Positions 45,113 through 55,149 of a DNA stretch of 64,000 nucleotides are shown piece by piece; the stretch's first letter is position 1, and the number at the start of each line of letters is the position of its first letter. The position numbers and the translations under genes were made by a program. The notes beneath the pieces are model-generated. The model was not told where the DNA came from, did not search any database, and saw only the letters and a list, made by a program, of their open reading frames with translations. The DNA lies in NCBI RefSeq assembly GCF_003545815.1, contig NZ_PDUW01000010.1, positions 50,725 to 114,724 on the forward strand, in the 5' to 3' direction. Source of the stretch: Pusillimonas caeni (GTDB taxonomy: Bacteria > Pseudomonadota > Gammaproteobacteria > Burkholderiales > Burkholderiaceae_B).

Positions 45113-47650
45113 TCAGCGGCCCGAATCGGGAACGTCGCCCGTATCAGGCCCGCTGGGCGCGGGCCCCAGCGGGCCGGGATTGGAGCCGGAGGCCGGCCGG
45201 GCCGGTCCGACATTTTCGCCGCTTTGCGCATGCGCCTCGGATGAGCCCGGCTCCGCTTCTGGGCGAGGCTCCTCCGGCGCCTGCTGCAGCACCAGCCCTT
45301 CGGCATCCCCGGGCTGCGGCTTGGCGAAATGCAGTACGGTCTGGGGATACGGCAGGTCGATGCCGACCTCGGCGAAACGCTTGCGCACCAGGCGGTTGAA
45401 GCCGCGCTGCACCGGCCATTGCATGCCGGGCACCGTCTTGATCAGCACGCGGATGTTGTAGCCCCGCTCGTGCAGCGAGGTCACGCCGGGAATCTCGATG
45501 TTGTCCAGCACCATGCCGGCCAGCTCGGGGTCCTGCATGAACTCGTCGAACGCCGCATGCAGATGGCGGACGGCTTCGTCCACGTCGGCGCCATAGGCGA
45601 TGGCATATTCGCCATAGTGGTAGCCGAAGTCGCGCATATGGTTGGACACCTTGTCGATGGCCGAGAACGGAATCAGATGATAGCCGCCGTCGAGCGTGCG
45701 TATGCCCACCGAGCGGATGGTGATTTTCTCGACCGTGCCGAAGATGCCGGCCACTTCGACCACGTCGTTGTGGTTCATGCCGTTTTCAAGCTGGATGAAC
45801 ACGCCCGTGATCACATCCTGGACCAGCTTTTGGGCGCCGAAACCGATAGCCAGGCCGACAACGCCCGCGCCTGCGATCAAGGGGCCGATATTCACGCCTA
45901 TCTGCGACAGCACGACCAGCACCGTCATGGTGACGATGACGGCCAGCGCTGCGCTGCGGAAAAGGGACAGCAGCGTCTTCTGTCTTTCCGTCGTGCGTCC
46001 CGAGGAACTGTCGTCGTTGAGCCGGCTTTCGATAATGCTGGCCACCACCGTCCAGACCCCCATGGCGAACAGGAGTATTACCGCCACGTGCACCACGGTG
46101 GCGATGGCGTTGCGCCCTTCGGGAGAATAAAGCCATTCGCTCAAGTTGAAGGCGTGCCATGCATCCAGCACCAGCAGCAAGGCGATCACGAGGATGACGC
46201 CGCGCAACAGGCGTATGGCGCCCGGCACGTAAGAGTTCAGACGTTGCTCCAGCAAGGGAAGGCGTCTGCGCAGGTCGGACGAAAGCGTGATGCGGCGCGT
46301 CAGCAATGAAGAAAGCGCGGCGGCCAGCACTGTCGCCACGCCCGCCACGATCAAGGTGCGCAGCGTCGCCTGCGCCATGAAGGGCAGCGCGTCCTGCTGA
46401 TCGACTTGCGTGGCGATCAGCAAGGCGGTGAAATACGCCAGGCCGACCCAATGCCACAGCCTGCCGGCAATCCGGTACAGAGTGGAGAAAAAGGCGTTGG
46501 AGGCCGATTCGGCGCGCTGCTCGAGGCGGCCGCGCACGTCATGCCGGTTGGTCCAGATCACCCTCACGGCGTATATGTAGACTCCCAGCATGATGAACAG
46601 CCCGGCAAGCTGGCCCACCGACGGCGTCAGCATCTGCTGGACGACGGGCACCGCGACCAGCATGCCGTAACCCGTGATGCTGATGATGCGCTGCAGCCAG
46701 GCGCTCCAGTATCTGGCCTGGGCGTCGTCCATGTGCCACAGGCGCAGATGGGGGTGGCGCTCGGAAAACACGGCCCGGCACAGCGAACGTGCAAATTCGA
46801 CGGCCACGAAGGCGCTGACGAAGATCAGGGCCAGCAGGATGGACGTGCGCCATTGCTCCTGGATGAACAAGGCCAGGCCGTAGCCCACCAGGGCGGCCAA
46901 CAGAATGGCGCCGGCATCGATGGCCAGCGCGCCGACGATGGCGCCCACACGCGGCGTCAGGCGCACGGCCCGCCGCCCGTGTGAGGAGCTGAGCGGCTTC
47001 TCTGCCTGGCTGGACCTGACCCATGCGTCCAGACGCCTGAAGAACCACTGGGCAATGAGCCTGAAGACGGCAAACGCGACCAGGGTGGCGGCGACGACCA
47101 GCGCGAGATTCAAGAGGCGCGACCGCCATTGTTCGGCCGTCATGCCATGGATGCCCTCGCCGGCGAAGAGCCCGCGCAGCATGACCGCCGTCTGCGAGAA
47201 GTCCTGGGCCAGGCCGGCCGCGAACCCCTGCAGTGCGCCGGCCGTGCCGCGCAGCGGGTCTTCGTCGCGCTGGTCCGCCGCGGCATCGCCGCTCGCGCCT
47301 TGCCGTTCGGCCGCAGGTCCCGCGGCTTCGCCTTGCGCGGAGGAGGTATTGCCGGTCGTTTCCCCGGCCAGTTCACGCAATTGTGCGATCAGGGCCTGCC
47401 GCGACCGCTCATTCTCGAGCAGGTCGGCCAAGGCCGCATAGGAAGGTACGGCCGCGCCGGTGGCGGGGCCTGCGGAAGAGGTAGACGAAGTCTCGGCCTG
47501 CGCCGGCGTCGAATCCGCCGGCTCGGCCGAAGAGGCCGACTGCTGCGCCAGAGCCATGGGCGTCAGCGCGAAAAGACCGAGAAACACTATGCACAGCAGC
47601 AGATTCTGCACCAGGACGGCAAAGGCGCCCTCACCGTTGCGACAATTCAA
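45113..47650 (-). CDS. Large MscS-family mechanosensitive ion channel
   Basis: Inner-membrane tension-gated channel that releases solutes on hypo-osmotic shock. The start is TTG 47650, chosen for a perfect AGAAGGAG 7 bases before it; the protein has 845 residues. A signal peptide (cut near ALAQQ) is followed by a Ser/Ala-rich periplasmic region of about 130 residues, then roughly eleven membrane segments. The pore helix and beta-domain are clear: GAGVVGLAIGFGAQKLVQDV, then IFIQLENG-like GVFIQLENGMNHNDVVEV and RSVGIRTLDGGYHLIPFS. The C-terminal 70 residues are Pro/Glu/Gly-rich and probably disordered. Confidence 0.92.
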   Translation of the reverse strand: MNCRNGEGAFAVLVQNLLLCIVFLGLFALTPMALAQQSASSAEPADSTPAQAETSSTSSAGPATGAAVPSYAALADLLENERSRQALIAQLRELAGETTGNTSSAQGEAAGPAAERQGASGDAAADQRDEDPLRGTAGALQGFAAGLAQDFSQTAVMLRGLFAGEGIHGMTAEQWRSRLLNLALVVAATLVAFAVFRLIAQWFFRRLDAWVRSSQAEKPLSSSHGRRAVRLTPRVGAIVGALAIDAGAILLAALVGYGLALFIQEQWRTSILLALIFVSAFVAVEFARSLCRAVFSERHPHLRLWHMDDAQARYWSAWLQRIISITGYGMLVAVPVVQQMLTPSVGQLAGLFIMLGVYIYAVRVIWTNRHDVRGRLEQRAESASNAFFSTLYRIAGRLWHWVGLAYFTALLIATQVDQQDALPFMAQATLRTLIVAGVATVLAAALSSLLTRRITLSSDLRRRLPLLEQRLNSYVPGAIRLLRGVILVIALLLVLDAWHAFNLSEWLYSPEGRNAIATVVHVAVILLFAMGVWTVVASIIESRLNDDSSSGRTTERQKTLLSLFRSAALAVIVTMTVLVVLSQIGVNIGPLIAGAGVVGLAIGFGAQKLVQDVITGVFIQLENGMNHNDVVEVAGIFGTVEKITIRSVGIRTLDGGYHLIPFSAIDKVSNHMRDFGYHYGEYAIAYGADVDEAVRHLHAAFDEFMQDPELAGMVLDNIEIPGVTSLHERGYNIRVLIKTVPGMQWPVQRGFNRLVRKRFAEVGIDLPYPQTVLHFAKPQPGDAEGLVLQQAPEEPRPEAEPGSSEAHAQSGENVGPARPASGSNPGPLGPAPSGPDTGDVPDSGR

Positions 47651-47767
47651 TACTTATCTCCTTCTTCTTTCGTCAAAACGGCTGCAACGGCGCCGCCGCC
47701 GCAGTTTCCCCGTACTTTCCCTTACAGGGTAACATCCGCAGCCGCGCACAAAAAACCCGGGCAAAAG

Positions 47768-47801
47768 AAAAGGGGCAAGACCCAAGGTCTTGCCCCTTTT
47801 T
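47768..47801 (-). terminator. Strong intrinsic terminator of tRNA-Pro
   Basis: A perfect 15-bp stem (AAAAGGGGCAAGACC with GGTCTTGCCCCTTTT) around a 3-base loop, 10 nt past the tRNA 3' end on the minus strand and followed by U-rich sequence. It also has a U-run on the plus strand and may act both ways. Confidence 0.9.
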
Positions 47802-47810
47802 GGAGAATTT

Positions 47811-48193
<383 letters not shown>

Positions 48194-50728
48194 ATGCGCC
48201 GTGCCGTCCGAAACCACAACATTCTGCCATCGGCGGCACGGCCAGCGGCATTGCGCGCCGGCTTGCTGCACGGCGCGGTCTTTCTGCTGGTACTCGCCGC
48301 GGCCAACGCGGCCCAGGCCAAGACCAGCACGACAAGCCAAGAATACCGCCATGTGATCGAAGAAGCTCGCGCCGGTCGTCATGCCTGGGCGCTGGAACAG
48401 TTGGCCGAGCAGGCCCGGCTCCATCCGAAGGACGCCCGCATCAAGCACGATCAATTGATCGTCGCCGGCTGGGCGGGTCGCCATGAGGAAGTGATCCGCT
48501 TGTACCGGGCCCTGCCTTCCGAAGCCCTGCCCTTGCCGCGCGCCGCCCTGGCCGCCGTGGCGCGGGCCTATCGGGACGATCGCCAATGGTCCGAGTCCCT
48601 GTCGCTGTATCGCGAGGGCATGCGCCGCTTTCCCCGGGATGCGGATTTCCGCCTGGGAGAAACACTGGTGCTGGCCGACTCGGGAGACGCCCGCGCGGCC
48701 CTCGACATGGCCGTCGGACAGGTGCGGCGGTCTCCTCGCGACGCATCCAGCCTTCTCGTGCTGAGCTACGCGCACAGGCTCAACCATCAGCCCTATGCCG
48801 CCCTGGAAGCCGCCTCCAAAGCGTATGCGCTGGCGCCGGCAAACGCCAGCGTGGTAGAGGAATACGTCGACGCCTTGACGGCCGCCGGCCTTGCCGATAC
48901 CGCACTGCAGACGGCGCGCGCGCACCCCGAACTTTTTCCGCCGGCCCGGCTGCGCGCGCTGGAAGGCGACCGCGCCGCCGAACTGACGCGGCTGTCCTCG
49001 CGGCCGTCGCGGCAGGAGTCCACGCGCTACGCCGTGGCGGACGAGGCGCTGCAGGCCTACGACGCGCTGTTGCAAGAAGACACCGGGGCGCCTCAGCCGG
49101 CTCAGGCCGGAAACGCCCAGGCCCAGGCGCAGCGGGCGCGCGTAGACCGGCTCATCGCCCTGCATTCGCGAGCCCGCATGAGCGACGTGGTGCGCGAATA
49201 CGAGAGCCTGCAGGCCGAGGGCGTGGCCGTGCCCCAGTACGCCCTGGGACATGTCGCGGACGCCTATCTCGACATGCGCCAGCCCGAGAAAGCGGCCGAA
49301 TTGTATTTGCAGATTCTCAATGCGGAACGCGCCGCGTCGGTGGACCCGGCGGTGCGGCTGAGCCACCAGTCCGGCCTCTTCTACTCCTTCGTGGAATCGG
49401 AGCGCTTCGACGACGCGCACACAGTGATGGCGGACGCCCTGCAGGAACAGCCCGCCTGGCTCTATCTGAAAGGCACGCCGCTGCCCGAGCCCAACGATCT
49501 GAATCTGGAAGCCAGCCAATATGCGGCCTTGGGCTACCACTACGCGGACGACGCCGAAGAAGCACAGCGACGCCTGGAGCAGATGGTGGCCCGCGCGCCG
49601 GGACACTCCGGCTTGCGCAGTTCACTGGCCCAGGTCTACCTGGCGCGGGGATGGCCGCGTCGCGCGGAGCAGGAACTGAAAATCGCCGAAACCCATACGC
49701 CCCGCTCCATGGCCGTGGTGTCGGAACAGGGCAAGACGGCCATGAGCCTGCAGGAGTGGAGGCAGGCCGAGATACTGATCTCGGACGTCAACGCGCGCTT
49801 TCCGGAGAACGCCCACGTGCGTCAGTTGGCGCGGGACTGGGAACGCCACAACCGCGCCGAGTTGCGCATTTCGGCGACGCGCGGACTGGCGTCGGACAAT
49901 CCGGTGGCCGGCAATCGCGATCTGGGAGTGGACACCGTCGTCTACACACCGCCCATAGGCTACAACTGGCGCGGCTTTGCCGGCGGCGGCCTGGCGAAAG
50001 CCGATTTCGACGAATACGACGCCGACTACCACTGGTTCCGGGCCGGCGCCGAATGGCGCAGCCGGGGCCTGACCGCCGAGGCGGAAGTGTCTTCCAACCA
50101 CTACGGCCAGGGCGCCAAGATCGGAGCGCGCATACAAGGCGCCTACGACTTGAGCGACCAGTGGCAGATAGGCGGCCAGGTAGCCTTCCGTTCGCGCGAG
50201 ACCCCCTTGAAGGCGCTGGCCAACGACATCACCTCCAACCGCCTGGACGCCTACGTCCGGTGGCGGGCCAACGAACGGCGGGAATGGAGCCTGACGCTCT
50301 CGCCTTCTCGCTTCAGCGACGGCAACCGCCGCATCGAAGGCGCCGTGGCCGGCCGCGAGCGGCTGTACACCGCGCCGCACCTCAAGCTCGATGGCCACCT
50401 GGAAGTTTCGGCTTCGCATAACACGCATCAGGAAACGCCCTATTTCAATCCGCGCGCCGACCTGTCGGTCCTGCCCTCTCTATCCCTGACACACACGCTG
50501 TACCGGCGCTACGACACGGTGCTGGAACATCGCTTCATGCTGGGCGCGGGCATCTACTCGCAACGCGGATACGGGTCCGGAGCCATCGCCACGGCCGGTT
50601 ACGGAATTCGGGTGCGCTTCGACGAAAAACTCGAAGCGGGCATCAGCATCGCCGGCATCAGCCGTCCCTACGACGGCGTGCGCGAACGCGAGGCCCGCAT
50701 CATGTTCGACCTTCAACTTCGATTCTGA
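48194..50728 (+). CDS. pgaA: Poly-beta-1,6-N-acetylglucosamine export porin PgaA
   Basis: Outer-membrane exporter of the biofilm polysaccharide PNAG. The 844 residues have a signal peptide (about 1-40, ending near NAAQA), a periplasmic superhelix of TPR-like repeats (about 45-530) that binds deacetylated PNAG, and a C-terminal 16-strand beta-barrel (about 550-844) ending in aromatic FDLQLRF. GAGGGGA precedes ATG 48194. It heads pgaABCD; the Bordetella equivalent is called bpsA. Length is close to E. coli PgaA. Confidence 0.93.
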   Translation: MRRAVRNHNILPSAARPAALRAGLLHGAVFLLVLAAANAAQAKTSTTSQEYRHVIEEARAGRHAWALEQLAEQARLHPKDARIKHDQLIVAGWAGRHEEVIRLYRALPSEALPLPRAALAAVARAYRDDRQWSESLSLYREGMRRFPRDADFRLGETLVLADSGDARAALDMAVGQVRRSPRDASSLLVLSYAHRLNHQPYAALEAASKAYALAPANASVVEEYVDALTAAGLADTALQTARAHPELFPPARLRALEGDRAAELTRLSSRPSRQESTRYAVADEALQAYDALLQEDTGAPQPAQAGNAQAQAQRARVDRLIALHSRARMSDVVREYESLQAEGVAVPQYALGHVADAYLDMRQPEKAAELYLQILNAERAASVDPAVRLSHQSGLFYSFVESERFDDAHTVMADALQEQPAWLYLKGTPLPEPNDLNLEASQYAALGYHYADDAEEAQRRLEQMVARAPGHSGLRSSLAQVYLARGWPRRAEQELKIAETHTPRSMAVVSEQGKTAMSLQEWRQAEILISDVNARFPENAHVRQLARDWERHNRAELRISATRGLASDNPVAGNRDLGVDTVVYTPPIGYNWRGFAGGGLAKADFDEYDADYHWFRAGAEWRSRGLTAEAEVSSNHYGQGAKIGARIQGAYDLSDQWQIGGQVAFRSRETPLKALANDITSNRLDAYVRWRANERREWSLTLSPSRFSDGNRRIEGAVAGRERLYTAPHLKLDGHLEVSASHNTHQETPYFNPRADLSVLPSLSLTHTLYRRYDTVLEHRFMLGAGIYSQRGYGSGAIATAGYGIRVRFDEKLEAGISIAGISRPYDGVREREARIMFDLQLRF

Positions 50729-50736
50729 GACACGAG

Positions 50737-52767
50737 ATGGCTGCCTATTCGACCCGTCTGTCCTGCCTCGCCTTCATGTTCTGCGCCCTGCTCGCCATGG
50801 CGGGCTGCGCGGGTCAGCGCCCGGCCTTCGTCCCCCCCGAACAACGCCCCTTGGAAAAATCGGAGCAGCCATGGCCGCGCAACCACTATCTGGTACTGGC
50901 CTATCACGACGTCGAGGACGAAGACCCCGACCAGTCCTTCGTGTCCGTGCGCACCGATCATCTGGTCGAGCAGTTTTCCTGGCTGCGCGACAACGGCTAT
51001 CAGCCCGTCTCCGTCGACCAGATCCTGGCGGCCAAGCGCGGCGGGCCGCCCCTGCCCGATCAGGCTGTATTGCTGACCTTCGACGACGGCTACCGCAGCT
51101 TCTACACCCGTGTTCTGCCGCTGCTGCGTGCCTTTCAATGGCCCGCCGTCCTGGCGCCCGTCGGCTCGTGGGTCGACACGCCCGACGACAGCAGCGTCGA
51201 TTTCGGAGGCAAGATGGTGGAGCGCAGCCGCTTTCTGACCTGGGAACAGGTGACCGAGATCGCGCGGTCGGGTCTGGTGGAGATCGGCGCGCACACCGAT
51301 GCCCTGCACTACGGCATCGTGGCCAATCCCCAGGGCAATCTGCAGCCCGCCGCCGCGGCGCGCGCCTATGACGCCGCCAGCAGCAGCTATGAAAGCGACG
51401 CGGCCTACGAAGACCGCGTGCGCCGCGACGTCCAGCGCATCACCGAAAAAATCAGGCGCGCGACCGGCAAGAAGCCGAGGGTGTGGGTGTGGCCCTATGG
51501 CGAAGCGAGCGGCCCCGCGCTCAAGATCGTGCAGGAAAACGGCTATCAGATGGCTCTGAACCTGAGCAATAGGCTGGCCTCTCTCGACGACATCATGAGC
51601 ATGCCGCGGCTGCTGGTGTCCGCCGATCCCACGCTTCAGACCTTCGCCCAGACCGTCATCGGCATGGAGGACGCGCCTGAAATGCGTATCGCCCATGTCG
51701 ACCTGGACTATGTCTACGACGACGATCCCGAGCAGATGGAACGCAATCTGGGCAAGCTCGTGCAGCGCGTAGCCAACATGGGCATCAGCGCCGTCTTCCT
51801 GCAGGCCTTCGCCGACCCCAGCGGAGACGGCCTGGTGCGCGAGGTTTATTTCCCCAATCGCCACCTGCCCATGCGGGCAGACCTGTTCAATCGCGCAGCC
51901 TGGCAGTTACGCAGCCGCGCGTTCGTCGAGGTATTCGCCTGGATGCCCGTACTGAGCTTCCAGCTGGACCCTGAGCTGGAAAGAGTCACCCGCTGGTATC
52001 CGGAGGACGGGCAGGCGCGCGTGGATCCCGACCAGTATCAGCGGCTTTCGCCCTTCGACCCGCGGGCCCGGCAGCAGATCATCGATCTCTACGAAGACCT
52101 GTCGCGCAATGCGATCTTTGCCGGCATCCTGTTTCACGACGATGCCCTGCTTTCCGACTTCGAGGACGCCAGTCCCTCGGCCCTGGCCGCCTACCGCGCC
52201 GCGGGCCTGGGCGACTCGATCGAACAGATACGCTCGGACCCGGCGACCCTGCAGCGCTGGACGCGCTTCAAGAGCCGCCAACTGGTCGACTTCACCGAGA
52301 CCCTGGCCCAGCATGTGCGCGCGCTGCGCGGACCGCAGGTCGAGACCGCCCGCAACATGTTCGCCTCGCCCGTGGTCGATCCGAAAAGCGAGGCCTGGTT
52401 CGCTCAGAACCTGGATGATTTTCTGACTGCCTACGATTGGACCGCGCCCATGGCCATGCCCTGGATGGAAGGCGTGTCGGCCCGAGACAGCAAGGGCTGG
52501 CTGAAGCGCATGGTCGAGGAAGTGGCCCGGCGTCCCGGCGCGCTGGATCGCACCATTTTCGAGCTGCAGGCGCGGGACTGGCGCGAGAACCCGGACGGAT
52601 CGGACGGCGGCCATATCGATTCCGCCCTGCTCGCCGAATGGATGCAATGGCTGCAATTGAATGGCGCCCGCAATCTGGGCTACTACCCCGACGACTTCGT
52701 GCAGGACGAACCGCGCCTGGAAGTCATCCGGCCCTTCCTTTCCAACAATTGGCATCCCTTCCAATGA
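50737..52767 (+). CDS. pgaB: PNAG N-deacetylase lipoprotein PgaB
   Basis: Periplasmic lipoprotein that partly deacetylates PNAG so that it can be exported. The 676 residues start with a lipobox (MAGC, Cys24). The N-terminal carbohydrate esterase 4 domain has the metal/catalytic motif LLTFDDGYRSFY and the histidines in EIGAHTDALHYG. The C-terminal half is the PgaB glycoside-hydrolase-like domain, with AHVDLDYVYDDDPEQME and VFLQAFADPSGDG. It lies 8 bp after pgaA and overlaps pgaC by ATGA. Bordetella name: bpsB. Confidence 0.95.
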   Translation: MAAYSTRLSCLAFMFCALLAMAGCAGQRPAFVPPEQRPLEKSEQPWPRNHYLVLAYHDVEDEDPDQSFVSVRTDHLVEQFSWLRDNGYQPVSVDQILAAKRGGPPLPDQAVLLTFDDGYRSFYTRVLPLLRAFQWPAVLAPVGSWVDTPDDSSVDFGGKMVERSRFLTWEQVTEIARSGLVEIGAHTDALHYGIVANPQGNLQPAAAARAYDAASSSYESDAAYEDRVRRDVQRITEKIRRATGKKPRVWVWPYGEASGPALKIVQENGYQMALNLSNRLASLDDIMSMPRLLVSADPTLQTFAQTVIGMEDAPEMRIAHVDLDYVYDDDPEQMERNLGKLVQRVANMGISAVFLQAFADPSGDGLVREVYFPNRHLPMRADLFNRAAWQLRSRAFVEVFAWMPVLSFQLDPELERVTRWYPEDGQARVDPDQYQRLSPFDPRARQQIIDLYEDLSRNAIFAGILFHDDALLSDFEDASPSALAAYRAAGLGDSIEQIRSDPATLQRWTRFKSRQLVDFTETLAQHVRALRGPQVETARNMFASPVVDPKSEAWFAQNLDDFLTAYDWTAPMAMPWMEGVSARDSKGWLKRMVEEVARRPGALDRTIFELQARDWRENPDGSDGGHIDSALLAEWMQWLQLNGARNLGYYPDDFVQDEPRLEVIRPFLSNNWHPFQ

Positions 52768-54095
52768 GAGTCCGTCTGACCGCCCTGCTGATCCTGTGCA
52801 TCGCCATCGGCATCCCGATCGGCCTGACCTTTGCACTGACGACCACCGTGCTGCTGAGCTTCGTGTTCTTTTATCCGCTCTTCATGGCGGGCATCTGGAT
52901 GGCCGGCGGGCTGTACTTCTGGCTGGTGTGGGAAAAGCGCTGGCCATGGGCGCCGGGCAAGATCGCGCCGGTGCTGCCCGGCAACCCTCTCATCACCATC
53001 GTGATTCCCTGCTACAACGAAGCATCCCACGGCGGGGAAGCCATTCTTGCCGCGCTCGGACAGCGCTATGGCCACATCGAAGTCATCGCGGTGAACGACG
53101 GCTCCACCGACAGCACGGCCCAGATGTTCGACGAACTCGCCGCCCTGCATCCGACGCTGCGCATCATTCATCTGGCCCGCAACCAGGGCAAGGCCATGGC
53201 GCTGCGCATGGGTGCGATGGCGGCGCGCGGCGAGTACATCGTCTGCATCGACGGCGACGCCATGCTCGAGCCGGACGCGGTGGCCTACCTCGTGGCGCCC
53301 ATGCTGGGGCGGCCGCGCGTGGGCGCCGTGACGGGCAATCCGCGCATCCGCACGCGCTCGACCCTGGTGGGCCGCATACAGGTGGGCGAGTTCTCTTCCA
53401 TCATCGGACTGATCAAGCGCACACAGCGCGTCTATGGCCAGATCTTCAGCGTTTCGGGCGTGGTCACCGCCTTCCGGCGGCGGGCGCTGGACGACGTCGG
53501 CTACTGGAGCCTGGACATGATCACCGAGGACATCGACATCACCTGGAAGCTGCAGCGCAATCAATGGCTGGTCTTCTTCGAGCCGCGCGCGCTGTGCTGG
53601 ATACTGATGCCCGAAACCCTGCGCGGCCTCTGGAAGCAGCGCCTGCGCTGGGCGCAGGGCGGCGCCGAAGTCCTGCTGAAGAATATTTCGCTGCTATGGA
53701 GCTGGCGGCACCGGCGCCTCTGGCCTCTGATGATCGAGTTCATGCTGTCGACCATCTGGGCTTTTGCCATGGCCATGACGATCGTGCTGTGGGTCGTCGG
53801 GCAGTTCGTCGACATGGACCCGGCCTTGCGAGTATCGCGCGTATGGCCGCCCTCTTTCACAGGCATGGTGCTGGCCGTGACCTGCCTGCTGCAGTTCGGG
53901 ATCAGCGTCTTCATCGAACGGCGCTACGAGCCCAATATCTCCCGTTCCCTCTTTTGGATTGTCTGGTATCCATTCGTGTACTGGCTCATCAACCTGTGCA
54001 CCACCCTCGTTAGTTTTCCAAAAGTCATGCTGCGCATCCGCCGCCGGCGCGCCCGGTGGACCAGTCCGGATCGCGGCATCAAGGAGTTGTCATGA
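52764..54095 (+). CDS. pgaC: PNAG synthase glycosyltransferase PgaC
   Basis: Inner-membrane family 2 glycosyltransferase that polymerises UDP-GlcNAc into PNAG and moves it across the membrane. ATG 52764 gives 443 residues, with two membrane segments at the N-terminus and three or so at the C-terminus. Catalytic motifs are NDGSTD, the DxD-type VCIDGDAMLEP, TEDIDITWKL and QRLRW (QxxRW). PgaC-PgaD is allosterically activated by cyclic di-GMP in E. coli, of note because a cyclic-di-GMP enzyme gene lies nearby. Bordetella name: bpsC. Confidence 0.95.
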   Translation: MRVRLTALLILCIAIGIPIGLTFALTTTVLLSFVFFYPLFMAGIWMAGGLYFWLVWEKRWPWAPGKIAPVLPGNPLITIVIPCYNEASHGGEAILAALGQRYGHIEVIAVNDGSTDSTAQMFDELAALHPTLRIIHLARNQGKAMALRMGAMAARGEYIVCIDGDAMLEPDAVAYLVAPMLGRPRVGAVTGNPRIRTRSTLVGRIQVGEFSSIIGLIKRTQRVYGQIFSVSGVVTAFRRRALDDVGYWSLDMITEDIDITWKLQRNQWLVFFEPRALCWILMPETLRGLWKQRLRWAQGGAEVLLKNISLLWSWRHRRLWPLMIEFMLSTIWAFAMAMTIVLWVVGQFVDMDPALRVSRVWPPSFTGMVLAVTCLLQFGISVFIERRYEPNISRSLFWIVWYPFVYWLINLCTTLVSFPKVMLRIRRRRARWTSPDRGIKELS

Positions 54096-54535
54096 CGCCC
54101 ATCATCCGTACCCAACGTCCCCGTACCATTTTACTGCTCGATACCCTGCTTACCTGCGCGGGCTGGCTGGCTTTCAGCTACCTGATCACCGCCGGGCTGA
54201 TCTCGGTCGCGAACGGCACCGACCATAGTCTCGAATTTTCGGTGATGGGCCAGCCGGCATCCACCACGCTGGTATTGCTGCTGTACGTGACGATCGCAGC
54301 CATCAACGCGCTGCTGCTGATGCTGTGGGGCACTTATCGCAAGCGCCTGACCCGCAGCGCACCGCAGTCGCGCGTGCCGATGGACGACGTGTCGCAGGCC
54401 GAGCGCTTTGCGCTGTCGGGAGCCCAGCTGGAAGACATCCGGCTCAGCCGGCTGCTGGTCATACACCACGCCGAAGACGGGGAAATCAGCCGCTGGGAAA
54501 GCGCCGACACCTCCGCAATACGCCTTTCGGCGTAG
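54092..54535 (+). CDS. pgaD: PNAG synthase accessory protein PgaD
   Basis: Small inner-membrane partner of PgaC, needed for synthase activity and cyclic-di-GMP response. ATG 54092 overlaps the pgaC stop (ATGA) with AAGGAG upstream, giving 147 residues. Two membrane segments (about 15-38 and 57-80) are followed by a basic RKRLTR patch and a cytosolic tail longer than in E. coli PgaD. Sequence conservation in this family is poor; the call rests on topology and position as fourth gene of pgaABCD. Confidence 0.85.
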   Translation: MTPIIRTQRPRTILLLDTLLTCAGWLAFSYLITAGLISVANGTDHSLEFSVMGQPASTTLVLLLYVTIAAINALLLMLWGTYRKRLTRSAPQSRVPMDDVSQAERFALSGAQLEDIRLSRLLVIHHAEDGEISRWESADTSAIRLSA

Positions 54536-54563
54536 GCCGCCGGGCCGGCTTGCGCGGCGGAAA

Positions 54564-54605
54564 AGACGTAGGCCGTATGGCTGCCGCCGCATAGGGCATA
54601 CGTCT
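54564..54605. promoter_or_regulatory. Long imperfect hairpin between pgaD and csgE
   Basis: Arms 54564-54579 and 54590-54605 pair at 14 of 16 positions around a 10-base loop; the outer 7 bp are AGACGTA/TACGTCT. A smaller GC hairpin (CCGCCG/CGGCGG, 54537-54560) precedes it. No U-tract follows, so simple termination is unlikely. It could be an operator, an attenuator or an RNase-processing site that sets the ratio of PNAG to curli transcripts. Confidence 0.55.
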
Positions 54606-54696
54606 CATGTCCGTAGGCAAGTGGCTCTTTATTATGAACATACGGTTTCCACAAGTAATAACACCTTTCTTTTGTAAACGCGAGAGGGGGCAGGAA

Positions 54697-55149
54697 ATGA
54701 CTCGCTGGATCAAGCATTGTCAGGCGGCGCTGCTGGCCCTCAGCTGGGTGGCGGCCTATGCGGCTAGCGCTCAGCTGGACAGCGACCTGCTGCATTCCAA
54801 GCCTGAGAAAAGCGTGCTGGACGACCCCCTCGGCGGCATCGTGGTGAACCGTACGGTCACGGTCCTGGGCAACGACTTCTACCGGTACTTCGCCCGGGCC
54901 TGGCGCGAAAAGGACGGCGACCACCGCTATTCGATCTCCGTATATGAACGCCCTTCGGCACGCTGGGGGAGCGAAATCTGGGTGCAGTACCGCCAGGGAC
55001 GGGTATTCCACATGTTTCTGTCGCCCGCCCGGCAAGCGGCCAAGGAGATCGGCGAACAAGCCGCCGAACTCGTCTACGAGAACGTGGTCAACAGCGACAT
55101 CCAGCGGATGCTGGTTCAAAGTCAGGACCTTGGAGAAGAGGAGCTCTAA
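54697..55149 (+). CDS. csgE: Curli secretion specificity factor CsgE
   Basis: Periplasmic accessory protein that caps the CsgG pore and directs curlin subunits to it. ATG 54697 (CAGGA upstream) gives 150 residues with a signal peptide ending near AYAASA. The CsgE domain shows GGIVVNRTVTVLGNDFYRYF and WVQYRQGRVFHMFLSPARQ. csgF begins directly after its stop codon. The 161-bp space before it carries the hairpin described separately. Confidence 0.92.
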   Translation: MTRWIKHCQAALLALSWVAAYAASAQLDSDLLHSKPEKSVLDDPLGGIVVNRTVTVLGNDFYRYFARAWREKDGDHRYSISVYERPSARWGSEIWVQYRQGRVFHMFLSPARQAAKEIGEQAAELVYENVVNSDIQRMLVQSQDLGEEEL

